Below, in pieces: positions 5,349-6,103 of a stretch of 6,103 bases of DNA. Source of the stretch: an uncultured Oscillospiraceae bacterium (GTDB lineage Bacteria > Bacillota > Clostridia > Oscillospirales > Ruminococcaceae); assembly GCA_900556255.1 (NCBI GenBank), contig USNZ01000083.1, positions 1 through 6,103 on the forward strand, written 5' to 3'. The notes beneath the pieces were generated by a model that searched no databases, was not told the DNA's origin, and saw nothing but the letters and a program-made list of their open reading frames with translations. Every line of letters begins with the position of its first letter. The stretch's first letter is position 1. Position numbers and translations under genes: made by a program.

Positions 5349-6103
5349 TTACCTATACAGTTTCTTTTTCTGCTGCAGGGCGGCAATTTTGATGTACAGT
5401 GGCCGCGGCAGGAAACGTCCCACCGTCATACCCAGGGCCACGGCGCGGCCCGGCACGATAATGGTCTTGTGCTTGCGGATCCCCTGCAGGGCGCAGCGGA
5501 CGCAGAACTCCGGCGTGATGCCGCGCAGTGCAAATTTAACGTTGGCAACCGAGTTGAACTCGGTGTTGACGGGGCCGGGGCACAGGCAGCCGACATAGAC
5601 GGCGCTGTTCTTGCGGCGCAGCTCCTCGGCCACGGCGCTTGTCAGGCTGACCACGTACGCCTTGGTGGCGTAGTAGGTGGCCATGTAGGGGCCGGCCGGC
5701 ATCAGACCCGCGCAGGAACCGACGTTCAGCAGTGCACCGTGGCCCTGCTTGCAGAGGATGCGTGCCACCTGCTTGGTCAGAATATGCAGCGCCCGCACGT
5801 TGACGGAGATCATCTCCAGCTCGCGGTCAAGGTCGGTATCCAGGAACATACCGCAGTCGCCGAAGCCCGCATTGTTGATAAACAGGTCAATGCGGCGACC
5901 CTGCAGCTCCTTGACAAGGCGCAGGCACTCGCTCTTTTTGCTCAGATCCGCAGGGAAGATCTCGCAGGTGGTGGTCAGGCCGGCGCTGAGCTGACGCAGG
6001 CGATCCTCACGGCGGGCCACCAGCATCAGCTCGTATCCGCGTGCGGATAGCTGGCGGGCAGACTCGGCACCGATACCCGAACTGGCACCTGTGATAACAG
6101 CAA
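5349..6103 (-). CDS. Classical short-chain dehydrogenase/reductase, N-terminus outside window
   Basis: The frame is open to the window edge, with 250 residues visible and probably only a few missing at the start. An internal ATG at 6026 is not the start, because the nucleotide-binding motif TGASSGIG lies upstream of it (visible residues 4-11 from the edge, about 6070-6094). Further SDR marks are NNAGFG, a catalytic Ser in VGSCAG, YYATK as Tyr-x-x-x-Lys, and CPGPVNTEF after strand 6. The enzyme is a cytosolic NAD(P)-dependent oxidoreductase of the COG0300/DltE-like kind with unknown substrate. The C-terminus after the core is hydrophobic and then basic (IKIAALQQKKKLYR), which could touch the membrane. 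Unlike the other SDR in this window it keeps all canonical motifs. No intrinsic terminator is seen after its stop, only the palindrome cluster. Confidence 0.9.
   Translation of the reverse strand, partial: AVITGASSGIGAESARQLSARGYELMLVARREDRLRQLSAGLTTTCEIFPADLSKKSECLRLVKELQGRRIDLFINNAGFGDCGMFLDTDLDRELEMISVNVRALHILTKQVARILCKQGHGALLNVGSCAGLMPAGPYMATYYATKAYVVSLTSAVAEELRRKNSAVYVGCLCPGPVNTEFNSVANVKFALRGITPEFCVRCALQGIRKHKTIIVPGRAVALGMTVGRFLPRPLYIKIAALQQKKKLYR

Noticed and set aside
5349..6026. Start of the edge dehydrogenase at the ATG at 6026
   Set aside because: This would remove the TGASSGIG cofactor motif, which is in frame upstream; the gene is simply truncated by the window.
5253..6050. Plus-strand frame of 265 codons at the right end
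   Set aside because: It begins inside the repeat cluster and runs antisense to the dehydrogenase, whose motifs are unambiguous.

Overview
The window reads as chromosomal DNA of a Gram-positive gut-type clostridium with GC-rich genes. Coding regions are GC-rich, gaps are AT-rich, strong AGGAGG-type ribosome binding sites precede most genes, start codons are ATG, GTG and TTG, and promoters match the sigma-A consensus. An XpaC-type membrane protein adds to the Firmicutes look. A Faecalibacterium/Gemmiger/Subdoligranulum-like member of the Oscillospiraceae is my best guess, but it is an inference from style and not from a marker gene. Every gene I can support lies on the minus strand, so the order of transcription runs from high to low coordinates.

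Reading in that direction, the window opens inside a classical short-chain dehydrogenase (5349-6103, N-terminus cut off). A gap of about 200 bp follows, holding a cluster of inverted repeats (best one 5306-5329) and an extended -10 promoter. Next comes a two-gene unit: a membrane-anchored SGNH/GDSL hydrolase (3981-5150, GTG start) and an XpaC-family membrane protein with a winged-helix-like middle domain (2714-3964).

A new promoter (2681-2709) then starts the most interesting block, a small acyl-carrier-protein pathway. It contains a stand-alone acyl carrier protein (2405-2644), a MaoC-type hot-dog hydratase/dehydratase (1928-2344), a divergent FabG-like ketoreductase (1178-1915) and a protein with two GNAT-like domains (187-1185, TTG start). 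A strong intrinsic terminator sits between the carrier protein gene and the three enzyme genes, with no room for another promoter behind it. The carrier protein is therefore probably made in excess, and the enzymes come from readthrough. Together the four genes look able to reduce and dehydrate (or hydrate) a carrier-bound acyl group and then hand it to an amine or hydroxyl acceptor. No ketosynthase, acyl ligase or phosphopantetheinyl transferase is visible, so loading must come from elsewhere or from a primary-metabolism acyl thioester.

The window ends with a consensus promoter carrying an UP-element-like A-tract, which drives a tRNA-Gln(CTG) gene cut by the window edge (1-54). No plus-strand gene is convincing; the long plus-strand open frames are antisense shadows of the GC-rich genes.
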